From JACNLC01 sp964607375 (lineage in GTDB: Bacteria; Fidelibacterota; Marinisomatia; SCGC-AAA003-L08; JACNLC01), in the NCBI GenBank assembly GCA_964607375.1, contig CAZSJY010000009.1, positions 1 to 41,986 on the forward strand: 41,986 nt of DNA. The letters run 5' to 3'. Each line of letters starts with the position of its first letter. Position 1 is the stretch's first letter. The translations under genes and the position numbers were made by a program. Below are positions 26,853 through 34,883 of this stretch, piece after piece. The notes under the pieces are model-generated. The model had not been told where the DNA came from. It searched no databases and saw nothing but the letters and a program-made list of their open reading frames with translations.

Positions 26853-27500
26853 CTAAGATATTCCCGCAAACAAATATAGAAACAATTCTAAAAATGGACG
26901 AATTATCCAACCTATGACATGAAGATTAGTAAAATATCCGATAATAATAATTCCAAACAAAAACTGGGGACCGTGAATCTGAAGTTTTTGGACCAATTTT
27001 GGATACTTTCTTCCCATCAATCCTGAAAATATTTGTGAGCCATCTAAGGGTGCAACAGGAATCATATTAAATACTGCTAACATAATATTGATGTAAACAA
27101 AATAGAATACGAACACTAGAAAATTATTTCCAGAGGTCATCAATAAATATATGCTATTAAACCCAAACATTCGCAGTACAATTCCACCTAAAAATGCAAA
27201 TCCTAGATTTGTTGCAGGTCCTGCAAAAGCAACTTTCATCATATCAGTTTGTGGGTTTCGCAAATTAAAAGGATTAACAGGAACAGGTTTTGCCCAACCA
27301 AACCCAACAAATAGAATCATTAAAGTTCCCATTGGATCAATATGAGCCATAGGATTTAGAGTTAAACGACCTCTTCTAGTTGCGGTTTCATCCCCACATC
27401 GAAATGCCATATATGCATGAGCAAATTCATGTACACATAATGCAAATAAAAGTGCAGGTAAAAGCAAAACTAGAACTTCAGCAGGTAATCTAAATAACAT
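26853..27500 (-). CDS. Site-2 protease family membrane metalloprotease (M50)
   Basis: The 215-residue polytopic protein has the zinc motif HEFAH (24-28) in its first helices, the NPMAHIDPMGT stretch (49-59) and the second-ligand motif PVAPLDGSQIF in the C-terminal half, as in the compact YwhC/Rip-like S2P group without PDZ domain. Such enzymes cleave membrane-embedded substrates, often anti-sigma factors. It starts directly after the xerD stop with GAGGGGATAA before the ATG. Substrate unknown. Confidence 0.92.
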   Translation of the reverse strand: MLFRLPAEVLVLLLPALLFALCVHEFAHAYMAFRCGDETATRRGRLTLNPMAHIDPMGTLMILFVGFGWAKPVPVNPFNLRNPQTDMMKVAFAGPATNLGFAFLGGIVLRMFGFNSIYLLMTSGNNFLVFVFYFVYINIMLAVFNMIPVAPLDGSQIFSGLMGRKYPKLVQKLQIHGPQFLFGIIIIGYFTNLHVIGWIIRPFLELFLYLFAGIS

Positions 27501-28454
27501 TTATCCCCTCGGGTGGCATTCCTTATGTATTTCTTTTAGTGTGTGCTTGTCCAAATGTGTATATATTTGAGTAGTTGAAATATCCACATGACCAAGCATT
27601 TCTTGTACGGCTCGTAAATCTGCCCCACCTTCCAATAAATGAGTTGCAAAACTATGCCGAAAGGTGTGTGGACTGATTTTCTTTTTTATGCCAGCTCTTA
27701 ACACATTATCTTGAAGAATATTCCAAACTGTCATTCGAGTTAAAGGAGTTCCTCTTTGGTTTAAAAATATATAACCACGACTATTACCTTTTCTTGCAAG
27801 TGATGGTCTAATTAACTCATTATATTCGTTGAGATGTTTTAAAGCTCGACTACCTATTGGGACAATTCGTTCTTTGTCTCCCTTGCCAATTACTCTTATT
27901 AATTGCTCTTCTTGTAATATGTTAGTCAACTTTAGGTTTACAAGTTCTGTTACGCGTAAACCAGAAGCATATAAAAGACTAAGTAAAGCTCTATCGCGAA
28001 GTGATATCGTCTTTTCTAAATCTATAGATTCAATTATCTTGTCAATTTCTTCAACTGAGAGGATTGTAGGGAGTTTTTTTTCCAACTTCGGAGTTTCTAA
28101 AATGTTGGTTGGATCTTTAGAAGAAAGATTCTGTTGAATCAGATAATCATGAAAACCCCTAATCGAAGAGAAAGTCCTATTCACACTTGATGACTTCAAT
28201 CCAATAGTATCAGTCTTTTGAATTGGTATCTGATTCAACCACTTTACATATTTACGAACATGAGATAACATAATGTTTTTGGGTAATTTTATTCTACATT
28301 CATCAAATAGAAAGTCAGTATATCGTCTTAAATCGATCCAATAAGCTTGTACTGTATTGTTAGACAATCTTCGTTCAAACTGTAGATGTAATAGAAATTC
28401 CTTAGCAAAAGGATGCAATGGATTTAGCATATTCTTTTGATCATTCAACTTCAT
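27501..28454 (-). CDS. xerD: Tyrosine recombinase XerC/XerD family
   Basis: The 317-residue protein has a SAM-like N-terminal core-binding domain (about 15-110) and a catalytic domain with Arg167 (SGLRVTEL), Lys191 (GKGDKER), His263 and Arg266 (HTFRHSFATHLL), His289 (LGHVDIS) and Tyr298 (QIYTH). All residues are intact, so it is likely the chromosome-dimer resolvase. About 15 additional residues (75-90) occur in the N-terminal domain. Its ATG abuts the pcrB stop; Met9 is an alternative start. Being inside a housekeeping operon, it is not an integron or phage integrase. Confidence 0.9.
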   Translation of the reverse strand: MKLNDQKNMLNPLHPFAKEFLLHLQFERRLSNNTVQAYWIDLRRYTDFLFDECRIKLPKNIMLSHVRKYVKWLNQIPIQKTDTIGLKSSSVNRTFSSIRGFHDYLIQQNLSSKDPTNILETPKLEKKLPTILSVEEIDKIIESIDLEKTISLRDRALLSLLYASGLRVTELVNLKLTNILQEEQLIRVIGKGDKERIVPIGSRALKHLNEYNELIRPSLARKGNSRGYIFLNQRGTPLTRMTVWNILQDNVLRAGIKKKISPHTFRHSFATHLLEGGADLRAVQEMLGHVDISTTQIYTHLDKHTLKEIHKECHPRG

Positions 28455-29204
28455 CTAATTTTCGAAGTAGTGAATAGATTTTGTTAAATTCTTTAATAGA
28501 TTTGGATTAGGATTCTCCTCAATAATATTCCCAGTAACAATGCATCCAGCTCCTGCTTCGGCTAATAACCTTGCGGATTCTGGTGTTCGTATTCCGCCAC
28601 CAATAACTAAAGGAATAGATAGTTTTGAAGATAATAGTTGAATCAATTTCTCATTTGCATGTTCTTTTGCACCACTTCCAGATTCGATGAATATTTGCTT
28701 CATTCCCAAGTATTCACCTGCCAAAGCGTGTGCTAAAATAATATCTGGTTTACTCATTGGGAGAGGATTTGTATTGCTCATTACAGCAACAGAGGAAGGT
28801 ACACCACCGTCAATTAAAATGTAACCAGTAGGAATAGGTTCAATTTTAAGATTATAAACTTTAGGTGCTGAATGTACATGCTCACCAATCAGATATTGTG
28901 GATTACGCCCACTTAAAAGTGAAAGAAATAGAACTGCATCTGCTTTCCCAGATAATTGATTAGAAGAACCAGGAAATATTATCACTGGTAAATTAGAATT
29001 TTCTTTAATAATATTAATTCTATCCTCAAACAAATCATCCATGATTAAACTCCCACCAACAAACAAAGCATCATAATCTGAATCAGTGATTAATTTGACT
29101 GTGTCAGAAAGGTTATAATCATTTTTGGTATCGGGATCAACTAATGCAATTGCACAAGTCCCGCGTTTTTTTCTTATTTGTTTTAATAGTTCAAAAACCT
29201 TCAT
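28455..29204 (-). CDS. pcrB: Geranylgeranylglyceryl phosphate synthase family (GGGPS/PcrB)
   Basis: The 249-residue TIM-barrel prenyltransferase transfers a polyprenyl group to sn-glycerol 1-phosphate. Family motifs: CAIALVDPDTKNDY, FVGGSLIMDD, SLLSGRNPQYLIGEHV, the Gly-rich YILIDGG, IFIESGSGAKE, and GGGIRTPESARLLAEAGAGCIVTGN. The SLLSGRNPQYLIGEHV stretch and length fit the group II enzymes found in Bacteroidota and archaea, whereas the shorter Bacillus PcrB lacks these. Product chain length cannot be judged. No glycerol-1-phosphate dehydrogenase is seen in the window. Conserved with gcvPA 3 bp upstream. Confidence 0.9.
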   Translation of the reverse strand: MKVFELLKQIRKKRGTCAIALVDPDTKNDYNLSDTVKLITDSDYDALFVGGSLIMDDLFEDRINIIKENSNLPVIIFPGSSNQLSGKADAVLFLSLLSGRNPQYLIGEHVHSAPKVYNLKIEPIPTGYILIDGGVPSSVAVMSNTNPLPMSKPDIILAHALAGEYLGMKQIFIESGSGAKEHANEKLIQLLSSKLSIPLVIGGGIRTPESARLLAEAGAGCIVTGNIIEENPNPNLLKNLTKSIHYFEN

Positions 29205-29207
29205 AAC

Positions 29208-30548
29208 TCAATTTTCAACATAATCTTTCAATATTAAAATTAGTTTATCAATATCTGCTTTAGAACGCTTTTCCGTAACAGCTATCTGTATCAATCTATC
29301 AGTTTGGTCATTTTCGACTATTCCAATTAAAACACTATTATTTTCAGCAAATTTTACAATTGCTGAAGCTGAACTTGGTGTATTAACAACAAACTCTTTT
29401 ATAAATTGGTTTCCAAGAGGAATTGAAAATCCTGTTAACTTGGCAATCTCATTTGCAGTGTATTGTGCTTTATCAAAACAGAATTTAGCTAACTCAGGAA
29501 GTTTTTCTTTCCCTAACAACGACATATAAATTGCAGATCGAAGAGCTATCAACCCTTGGTTTGTACAAATATTTGAAGTTGCTTTTTCACGGCGGATATG
29601 TTGCTCTCTAGTTTGCAAAGTTAGTACATACCCATCGTTTCCATCTAAATCTACAGTTTTGCCAATAATACGCCCGGGCATTTTCCTCTTCAATTTAGAA
29701 GTTAGTGCCATCAATCCAAGAAATGGACCTCCATAAGACATTGGATTTCCCAAAGCTTGCCCTTCACCAACAAAGATATCCGCTCCGCAGTCTCCAGGAG
29801 GTTTTATAATTGATAAGCTCATAGGATCGCTTACGGCGATTAATAGTGATTTTGGATCAACAAGTTGGGATTTAACTTCTGCCCAGTCCTCTAACAACCC
29901 AAAATGATTAGGAGATTGAATTACAATACCCGCAATTTCTTCTTGATGTTTGTCAATTATGGAAAAATCCGTTTTTCCTTTTACTGTTGGAAGCATTATT
30001 ATCTTAACATCACGGTTTTGTAAATAAGTTTTAGCAACTTTCACATATCTTGGATTTACAGTTTCGGAAATTAATATTTTACTATTCCTTCTGGAAGCTA
30101 AAGCAATTGAACAAGCTTCCGCAAGAGCGGAGGCTCCGTCGTATAATGATGCATTTGCTACATCCAATCCGCTTAACTCGCAAATCATTGTTTGAAATTC
30201 GTATAAAACTTGCAAAGTCCCTTGACTAACTTCTGCTTGGTACGGTGTGTATGCAGTATAGAACTCCGAACGGTTAGATAAAAAATCAACTGTTTTAGGA
30301 ATGTAATGGTCATACACACCGCTACCCAAAAAACACAGATACTCTGAAGCAGATTTACTCATTCCAGATATTTTTTTTGCTTCAATTTCCAATTCCATTT
30401 CAGAAATAGATTCTTGCAATCCAAGTTTGTTCCTTAAGCGAATGTTATCAGGAACTATATCAAACAATTTTTCAACGCTATCAATTCCAATAGCATTTGT
30501 CATTTCAGTTTTCTGTTTTGAAGTTGAAGGGATGAATTGCATTTTCAA
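29208..30548 (-). CDS. gcvPA: Glycine dehydrogenase (decarboxylating) subunit 1 (P-protein alpha)
   Basis: The 446-residue protein is the N-terminal half of glycine decarboxylase: MQFIPSTSKQKTEM, TPYQAEVSQGTLQVLYEFQTMI, NASLYDGASALAEA, and NICTNQGLIALRSAIYMSLLG are conserved. The PLP lysine is in the other subunit (gcvPB), which is not in this window, nor is gcvT. Together with gcvH 4 bp upstream it belongs to the glycine cleavage system making 5,10-methylene-THF, CO2 and ammonia. The start overlaps gcvH. Confidence 0.94.
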   Translation of the reverse strand: MKMQFIPSTSKQKTEMTNAIGIDSVEKLFDIVPDNIRLRNKLGLQESISEMELEIEAKKISGMSKSASEYLCFLGSGVYDHYIPKTVDFLSNRSEFYTAYTPYQAEVSQGTLQVLYEFQTMICELSGLDVANASLYDGASALAEACSIALASRRNSKILISETVNPRYVKVAKTYLQNRDVKIIMLPTVKGKTDFSIIDKHQEEIAGIVIQSPNHFGLLEDWAEVKSQLVDPKSLLIAVSDPMSLSIIKPPGDCGADIFVGEGQALGNPMSYGGPFLGLMALTSKLKRKMPGRIIGKTVDLDGNDGYVLTLQTREQHIRREKATSNICTNQGLIALRSAIYMSLLGKEKLPELAKFCFDKAQYTANEIAKLTGFSIPLGNQFIKEFVVNTPSSASAIVKFAENNSVLIGIVENDQTDRLIQIAVTEKRSKADIDKLILILKDYVEN

Positions 30549-30919
30549 ATAAGTTCTCTGTAAGTTTTTGAGTCTAGCAACAAATCAATTTCTTCTGGAT
30601 TTCTGAGCTTTAACTTAACAATCCAACCATCTCCGTATGGATCTGAATTAACTAAATCTGGAGAATCTTCTAAATCTTCATTCACTTCAATAATTACTCC
30701 AGAAACTGGTGAAAACATATCAGCTACAGTTTTTACAGCTTCAACAGTACCGATTGTATCTCCTGATGATATTTCATCTCCAATTTCAGGAAACTCTATA
30801 AAAATTATATCACCGAGTTCACTTTGAGCAAAATCTGTTAAACCTATACCAACTACATCATTTTTCAAATCAATCCATTCGTGATCCTTTGAGTATTTAA
30901 GATTTTCCGGTATATTCAT
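30545..30919 (-). CDS. gcvH: Glycine cleavage system H protein
   Basis: The 124-residue lipoyl carrier shuttles the aminomethyl group among the P, T and L proteins. The lipoyl site is Lys63 in TVEAVKTVADMFSPVSG, with the family start YSKDHEWIDL and GIGLTDFAQSELGDIIFIEFPE. Full length. It lies 3 bp after accC and overlaps gcvPA by 4 bp. Confidence 0.96.
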   Translation of the reverse strand: MNIPENLKYSKDHEWIDLKNDVVGIGLTDFAQSELGDIIFIEFPEIGDEISSGDTIGTVEAVKTVADMFSPVSGVIIEVNEDLEDSPDLVNSDPYGDGWIVKLKLRNPEEIDLLLDSKTYRELI

Positions 30920-30922
30920 ATA

Positions 30923-32278
30923 TTAAACTGTTCCTTTTTTATATTGGAAATTTTCTAAGAAACTCGTATCGAAGTTTCCATTAACAAAATCTTTATCTAT
31001 TAACAACTGTTTATGAAACGGTACACTAGTTTTTATTCCCTCAATAACACATTCATCTAATGCTCCACGCATTCTGTTGATTGCTTCTTTTCTAGATGGA
31101 GCATGAACAATTAATTTTGCAATCATTGAATCATAGTTTGGTGGAATATGATATCCTGCATAAGCGTGAGTATCAACACGAATGCCCATACCACCCGGCA
31201 TATGGAAACTTGTTATTTTTCCAGGCGAAGGTCGAAATTTATGATCAGGATCCTCTGCATTAATACGGCACTCTATTGAATGTCCACGAAGTCCAGTATC
31301 CAACATCCATTCAGGAAGTGGGATTTCTGCGTGACATAGAATTTGATGTTTAATAAGGTCAGTTCCAATTACCATTTCCGTTACAGGATGCTCGACTTGA
31401 ATTCTGGTATTCATTTCCATAAAATAGAAATCCCCATTTATATCAAGCAAGAATTCAATAGTACCTGCACCAAGATAACTAGCAGCTTTTACTCCTTTGA
31501 CTGCTGCTTCACTCATATTCTTTCTTATCTCCGGAGTTACAGCAACAGATGGAGATTCTTCTAAAAGTTTTTGGTGTCGTCTTTGAATTGAACATTCTCG
31601 TTCACCAAGAGTCGCTATTTGCCCGTGAGCATCTGCAAGAACTTGTACTTCAATATGTCTTGGTTTTTGGATAAATTTCTCAAGGTACATATCCCCGTTA
31701 TTAAACGCGGTAAGAGCTTCTGATTGTGCTGTATGAAATGCTTCATCAAGTTCAGATGCAGTATTAGCAAGTCTCATACCACGACCTCCTCCTCCAGCAG
31801 ATGCCTTAAGCATTACAGGAAAACCAACAGATTCGGCAACCCTAAGTGCTTCATCTACAGTATTTACAACACCTTCTGAACCAGGGATTACAGGAACTCC
31901 AACTGATTTCATTGTCTCTTTTGCATTTGCTTTATCACCCATTGCATTTATAGTTTCAGGTGGTGGACCGATATAGGAAATATCGTGATCTTTACAAATA
32001 TCGGAGAATTCTGCACTCTCAGATAAGAAACCATACCCAGGATGAATTGCATCAGCATTTGTTAATTCGGCAGCGGAAATAATTGATGGGATATTCAAAT
32101 AACTCTTCGAGCTTTCTGGTGGTCCTATGCAGATTGCTTCATCAGCGAAACGAACATGTAAAGATAATTCATCAGCTTTTGAATATACTGCAACTGTTTG
32201 TATGTTTAACTCTCTACAAGCTCGAATAATCCTAAGTGCTATTTCACCACGATTAGCAATTAATATTTTTCTAAACAT
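30923..32278 (-). CDS. accC: Acetyl-CoA carboxylase, biotin carboxylase subunit
   Basis: The 451-residue ATP-grasp enzyme carboxylates biotin on BCCP. FRKILIANRGEIALRI at the N-terminus, the ATP loop SAGGGGRGMR (about 161-170), ERECSIQRRHQK, and EMNTRIQVEHPVTEM with catalytic Glu and Arg are intact. Start shares one base with the accB stop (TAATG). First step in malonyl-CoA supply for fatty acid synthesis. Confidence 0.96.
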   Translation of the reverse strand: MFRKILIANRGEIALRIIRACRELNIQTVAVYSKADELSLHVRFADEAICIGPPESSKSYLNIPSIISAAELTNADAIHPGYGFLSESAEFSDICKDHDISYIGPPPETINAMGDKANAKETMKSVGVPVIPGSEGVVNTVDEALRVAESVGFPVMLKASAGGGGRGMRLANTASELDEAFHTAQSEALTAFNNGDMYLEKFIQKPRHIEVQVLADAHGQIATLGERECSIQRRHQKLLEESPSVAVTPEIRKNMSEAAVKGVKAASYLGAGTIEFLLDINGDFYFMEMNTRIQVEHPVTEMVIGTDLIKHQILCHAEIPLPEWMLDTGLRGHSIECRINAEDPDHKFRPSPGKITSFHMPGGMGIRVDTHAYAGYHIPPNYDSMIAKLIVHAPSRKEAINRMRGALDECVIEGIKTSVPFHKQLLIDKDFVNGNFDTSFLENFQYKKGTV

Positions 32279-32781
32279 TATTTACTTTTTTCAACAATTA
32301 ACATTGGTTGACCAAATTCTATCGGAGTCCCGCTTTCTGGGATGATTTCTAAAACTTTACCCGAAACTTCGGACTCAATCTCATTAAAGATTTTCATAGC
32401 TTCGATAATACAAATTACTTGTCCAACAGAGATTATGTCCCCTACTTTGACAAAATCATCAGCATCAGGTTTTGGAGATGAATAATAAGTGCCTACTAAA
32501 GGTGCAGTAATTTCATGATGATTTTGTGATACTATCTCTTCAGCGAGAACTGGAGCTTCCTGAACTGGTTCCGTTTCCTTTGGTAAAGATTCCTCAGTTT
32601 GTTGTGTTACTTGAACTGATTGTGGAGGAGTTGACTCTACAAAAGGCGAAGAGTGTTTAGTATTCTGGTTTTGACTAACACGAATTTTCTGAGCTCCCCA
32701 AAAGGAAGATATCTCTATTTCATTGATTTCAGATGTTTCTATCAAATCTATTATACTTTTAATTTTATTTTTTAAAAACAT
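32278..32781 (-). CDS. accB: Acetyl-CoA carboxylase biotin carboxyl carrier protein
   Basis: The 167-residue BCCP has a short N-terminal domain, a flexible linker rich in Pro, Glu, Gln and Val (about 45-85) and a biotinyl domain starting APLVGTYYSSPKPD, with the biotin Lys130 in CIIEAMKIFNEIESEVSG. The thumb loop is present (SPKPDADDFVKVGD). It follows efp by 16 bp, the conserved efp-accB-accC order. Confidence 0.96.
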   Translation of the reverse strand: MFLKNKIKSIIDLIETSEINEIEISSFWGAQKIRVSQNQNTKHSSPFVESTPPQSVQVTQQTEESLPKETEPVQEAPVLAEEIVSQNHHEITAPLVGTYYSSPKPDADDFVKVGDIISVGQVICIIEAMKIFNEIESEVSGKVLEIIPESGTPIEFGQPMLIVEKSK

Positions 32782-32797
32782 AGTATTATCCTGATAA

Positions 32798-33361
32798 TTA
32801 TTCTTTCACTCTTTCGATATAGCGACGGTCTTTTGTATCAATTCGTATTTTTTCACCTTCCTGAATGAACAATGGAACTTGAATTATAACTCCTGTTTCT
32901 AATTTTGCTGGTTTTGTTCCACCCTGAGCTGTATTTCCTTTTTCACATGGATCAGTCTCTGCAATAATCAAGTTCATATGTTGAGGAATACGAACTTCGA
33001 CAGGTTCATCTCCATTAAATGCAATTGTTGTAGTTGTATTTTCTATGAGAAAATCTAGTACATCCTCTACTTGAGTATTAGATAAAGATATCTGTTCAAA
33101 AGTTTCATTATCCATGAAAACATAGAATTCTCCATCGAAATAAGAGTAGGTATAATCTCTTGCTTCAATCCTAACAATTTCAACTTTTTCGCCAGCTCTG
33201 AATGTTTCTTCTACAACTTGGCCTGTTTTTACATTTTTGAGTTTTGTTCTTACAAATGCAGGACCTTTCCCTGGTTTGACATGCATAAATTCCACTATCT
33301 TCCATAGTGCATTTTTATGATTTAAAATAACACCATTTTTAAAATCTGATGTTGAAGCCAT
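32798..33361 (-). CDS. efp: Elongation factor P
   Basis: The 187-residue EF-P relieves ribosome stalling at polyproline. N-terminal KOW-like domain with the modification loop KPGKGPAFVRTKLKN; Lys32 is the residue normally modified, here in GKGP. The two OB domains follow, ending with the family signature IRIDTKDRRYIERVKE. No epmA/B or ymfI is in view, so the modification route is unknown. It starts the 11-kb operon behind AAAGGAAAT, with a 320-bp leader upstream. Confidence 0.96.
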   Translation of the reverse strand: MASTSDFKNGVILNHKNALWKIVEFMHVKPGKGPAFVRTKLKNVKTGQVVEETFRAGEKVEIVRIEARDYTYSYFDGEFYVFMDNETFEQISLSNTQVEDVLDFLIENTTTTIAFNGDEPVEVRIPQHMNLIIAETDPCEKGNTAQGGTKPAKLETGVIIQVPLFIQEGEKIRIDTKDRRYIERVKE

Positions 33362-33681
33362 ATAATATTTCCTTTATCTGTTCTTATTTCAATACGAAAT
33401 TTACAGAGCAAAAGTTTATGTAAACAAGAGTAAGTAATAGAACAAACAACACTTTATTTCATTATCAGAATCACTAAAAACCATTTTAACTTAAGAATTA
33501 TGATTTATAATTTCTCTGTAGTCAATGTCAATTTTGTTAAGTTTATGTCTACTTTTTACTTCGAAACAGTTAAGAGAATTCACTTATTGAGTATAATTTA
33601 GGTTGTATTTCTATTAAATTAGGAGGAACAACTCCAAGAACTCAACAATTATTTTAATCGTGTTTAACTCAACACGTTCTG
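33362..33681. promoter_or_regulatory. Intergenic region before efp
   Basis: A 320-bp AT-rich region between efp (start) and a membrane protein gene (end). It likely holds the promoter of the efp-acc operon, but I cannot point to convincing boxes. A 6-bp stem CGTGTT/AACACG (33659-33664/33671-33676) lies just after the upstream gene's stop and may be a weak terminator lacking a U run. An isolated AGGAGG at 33621-33626 (+) has no start codon after it. No ORF over 40 codons with a ribosome binding site. Confidence 0.4.
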
Positions 33682-34113
33682 TTATTGAATTAGCGGTTGA
33701 TTTTTATTTTTGTAATAAGATAAGCCGGAAACGAATAAAGCTGTACCAATTCCAATATACACTGGAGCAAGTATCGTCTCGGGAAAATATCCAGACTTTC
33801 TTAAAAACAGTCCTAAACTCATCATAAAACCAATTAAAATATAACTTTTAGGTTCTTGAAATGACAATAAGCTAACTTTACTAGGTAGACAAGAAATTCG
33901 ATTGATATTTTTTAAAGCAATATGAGAGAAACCAAATTTAGCAATAATAAATCCCATTGAAATTCCTAATATGAGAGAAACCAACATTTCATTTGTTGTG
34001 AATTGAATAACCCAATGGTACGCGATTGAATTCAATAAAACTCCTATACTGCTCCACATTAAACCTGAAACTAGTAACAGGTATTTTCGATCTACATCTA
34101 ATTTTGAAATCAT
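33682..34113 (-). CDS. Conserved four-helix membrane protein of unknown function
   Basis: The 143-residue protein has four hydrophobic segments (about 11-31, 40-58, 88-104, 115-133), a basic loop with NRISCLPSK, then SFQEPKSYILIGFMMSLGLFLRKSGYFPETILAPVYIGIGTALFVSGLSYYK. I recognise this pattern from small conserved hypothetical proteins of diverse bacteria, without a known role. It follows an intrinsic terminator, so it probably has its own promoter or depends on readthrough from the gene upstream. Confidence 0.75.
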   Translation of the reverse strand: MISKLDVDRKYLLLVSGLMWSSIGVLLNSIAYHWVIQFTTNEMLVSLILGISMGFIIAKFGFSHIALKNINRISCLPSKVSLLSFQEPKSYILIGFMMSLGLFLRKSGYFPETILAPVYIGIGTALFVSGLSYYKNKNQPLIQ

Positions 34114-34120
34114 TGCGAAG

Positions 34121-34149
34121 TAAAAGGGCGTTGTTTAAAACGCCCTTTA
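34121..34149 (-). terminator. Intrinsic terminator behind the seven-helix protein
   Basis: A perfect 10-bp stem AAAGGGCGTT/AACGCCCTTT (34123-34132/34139-34148) with a 6-nt loop; on the minus strand the right arm is followed by TTTTACTT. It lies 11 bp after the stop of the 210-residue gene and 8 bp before the next start. Confidence 0.85.
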
Positions 34150-34159
34150 GTTGATTTGT

Positions 34160-34792
34160 TTACTTTTTTGTAAATCCAAGCATAAAGAATAACGCAGTCA
34201 AAAACAAAACTGGTGCTAAAATCAAAATAATAAAATTGATATCGAATATACCAAATAAACCAGCAGCATTCACTTTTTCATATGCTAAAGCTAAACCGCC
34301 AATACCAATTATAGTACCACCAATTGTTACATTATAAAAACCAGCTGGAGCTTTACCAGCTTTCGATGCAAATAATGGTAAAAAGAAAATAGTAAAACCT
34401 GCAATTGCATGAAACACAGGATAAACAATTTTACCCCAAGTTGCATCTGGATTTCCAAATTTATTGATTGTAATCAAGACTAATCCAATTACAAAAAAGA
34501 TTAGCACATTTTTGCTATATTCTGGATAAAATTGTGTAATTAATCCAATTGCAAGCGAAAATGGAATTAAACCTGCTACTACTGCTACAAATGGATGTTC
34601 CAATACCTTCCAACCAAAAAAGATAAGCAGTAAACCCGCAACCAATAATACAGCAAACGAAACAATATAATAGAGATTAAATGTTCCAGCTGTATCTTCA
34701 CTTTTTTGTTGATCTGCAAAGAATTTAATCATGTAGATTGCAATCAACCCTGTTAATAACAAAACACCTTTTTGCCAAAGTGCCATTTCCAT
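34160..34792 (-). CDS. Uncharacterised seven-helix membrane protein in the heme-oxidase-like cluster
   Basis: A 210-residue protein with about six or seven hydrophobic segments (7-25, 40-60, 66-87, 93-110, 121-141, 156-171, 184-207). His66 (LEHPF) and His128 (VFHAIAGF) are the only histidines and both lie near membrane segments; they could bind heme, but this is speculation. I do not recognise the family. It is preceded by GGGGAAT and a CRP/FNR-like palindrome, and follows the CyoE-like gene on the same strand, separated by a hairpin. Confidence 0.65.
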   Translation of the reverse strand: MEMALWQKGVLLLTGLIAIYMIKFFADQQKSEDTAGTFNLYYIVSFAVLLVAGLLLIFFGWKVLEHPFVAVVAGLIPFSLAIGLITQFYPEYSKNVLIFFVIGLVLITINKFGNPDATWGKIVYPVFHAIAGFTIFFLPLFASKAGKAPAGFYNVTIGGTIIGIGGLALAYEKVNAAGLFGIFDINFIILILAPVLFLTALFFMLGFTKK

Positions 34793-34822
34793 GTTATTCC
34801 CCTTCTTTTTATTTATTAATTA

Positions 34823-34841
34823 ATGTGACATTCTATCACAT
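34823..34841. promoter_or_regulatory. CRP/FNR-like palindrome upstream of the seven-helix gene
   Basis: Inverted repeat ATGTGA/TCACAT (34823-34828/34836-34841) with 7-nt spacing, 31-49 bp before the start codon. The half-sites are those of CRP-family proteins, but the consensus spacer is 6 nt, so regulator identity is uncertain. Confidence 0.4.
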
Positions 34842-34855
34842 ATACCATCAATTTT

Positions 34856-34878
34856 GATTCAGAAACTAATTCTGAATC
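34856..34878. terminator. Hairpin after the CyoE-like gene
   Basis: A perfect 9-bp stem GATTCAGAA/TTCTGAATC with a 5-nt loop, beginning 5 bp after the gene's stop. It is not followed by a U run on the minus strand, so it may be a weak terminator or an RNA-stabilising stem separating the first two genes from the next. Confidence 0.5.
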
Positions 34879-34883
34879 CTCTT

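Noticed and set aside
27501..28454. xerD as integrase of a mobile element
   Set aside because: It is embedded in a housekeeping operon with abutting stops and starts, and no att sites or phage genes flank it.
28178..30919. Glycine riboswitch before gcvH
   Set aside because: gcvH starts 3 bp after accC and there is no leader, so no room for one.
33621..33626. AGGAGG on the plus strand upstream of efp
   Set aside because: No start codon within a usable distance and no ORF follows; likely chance.
33362..33681. Short frames of 23 and 33 codons
   Set aside because: No ribosome binding site, AT-driven, and no meaningful composition.
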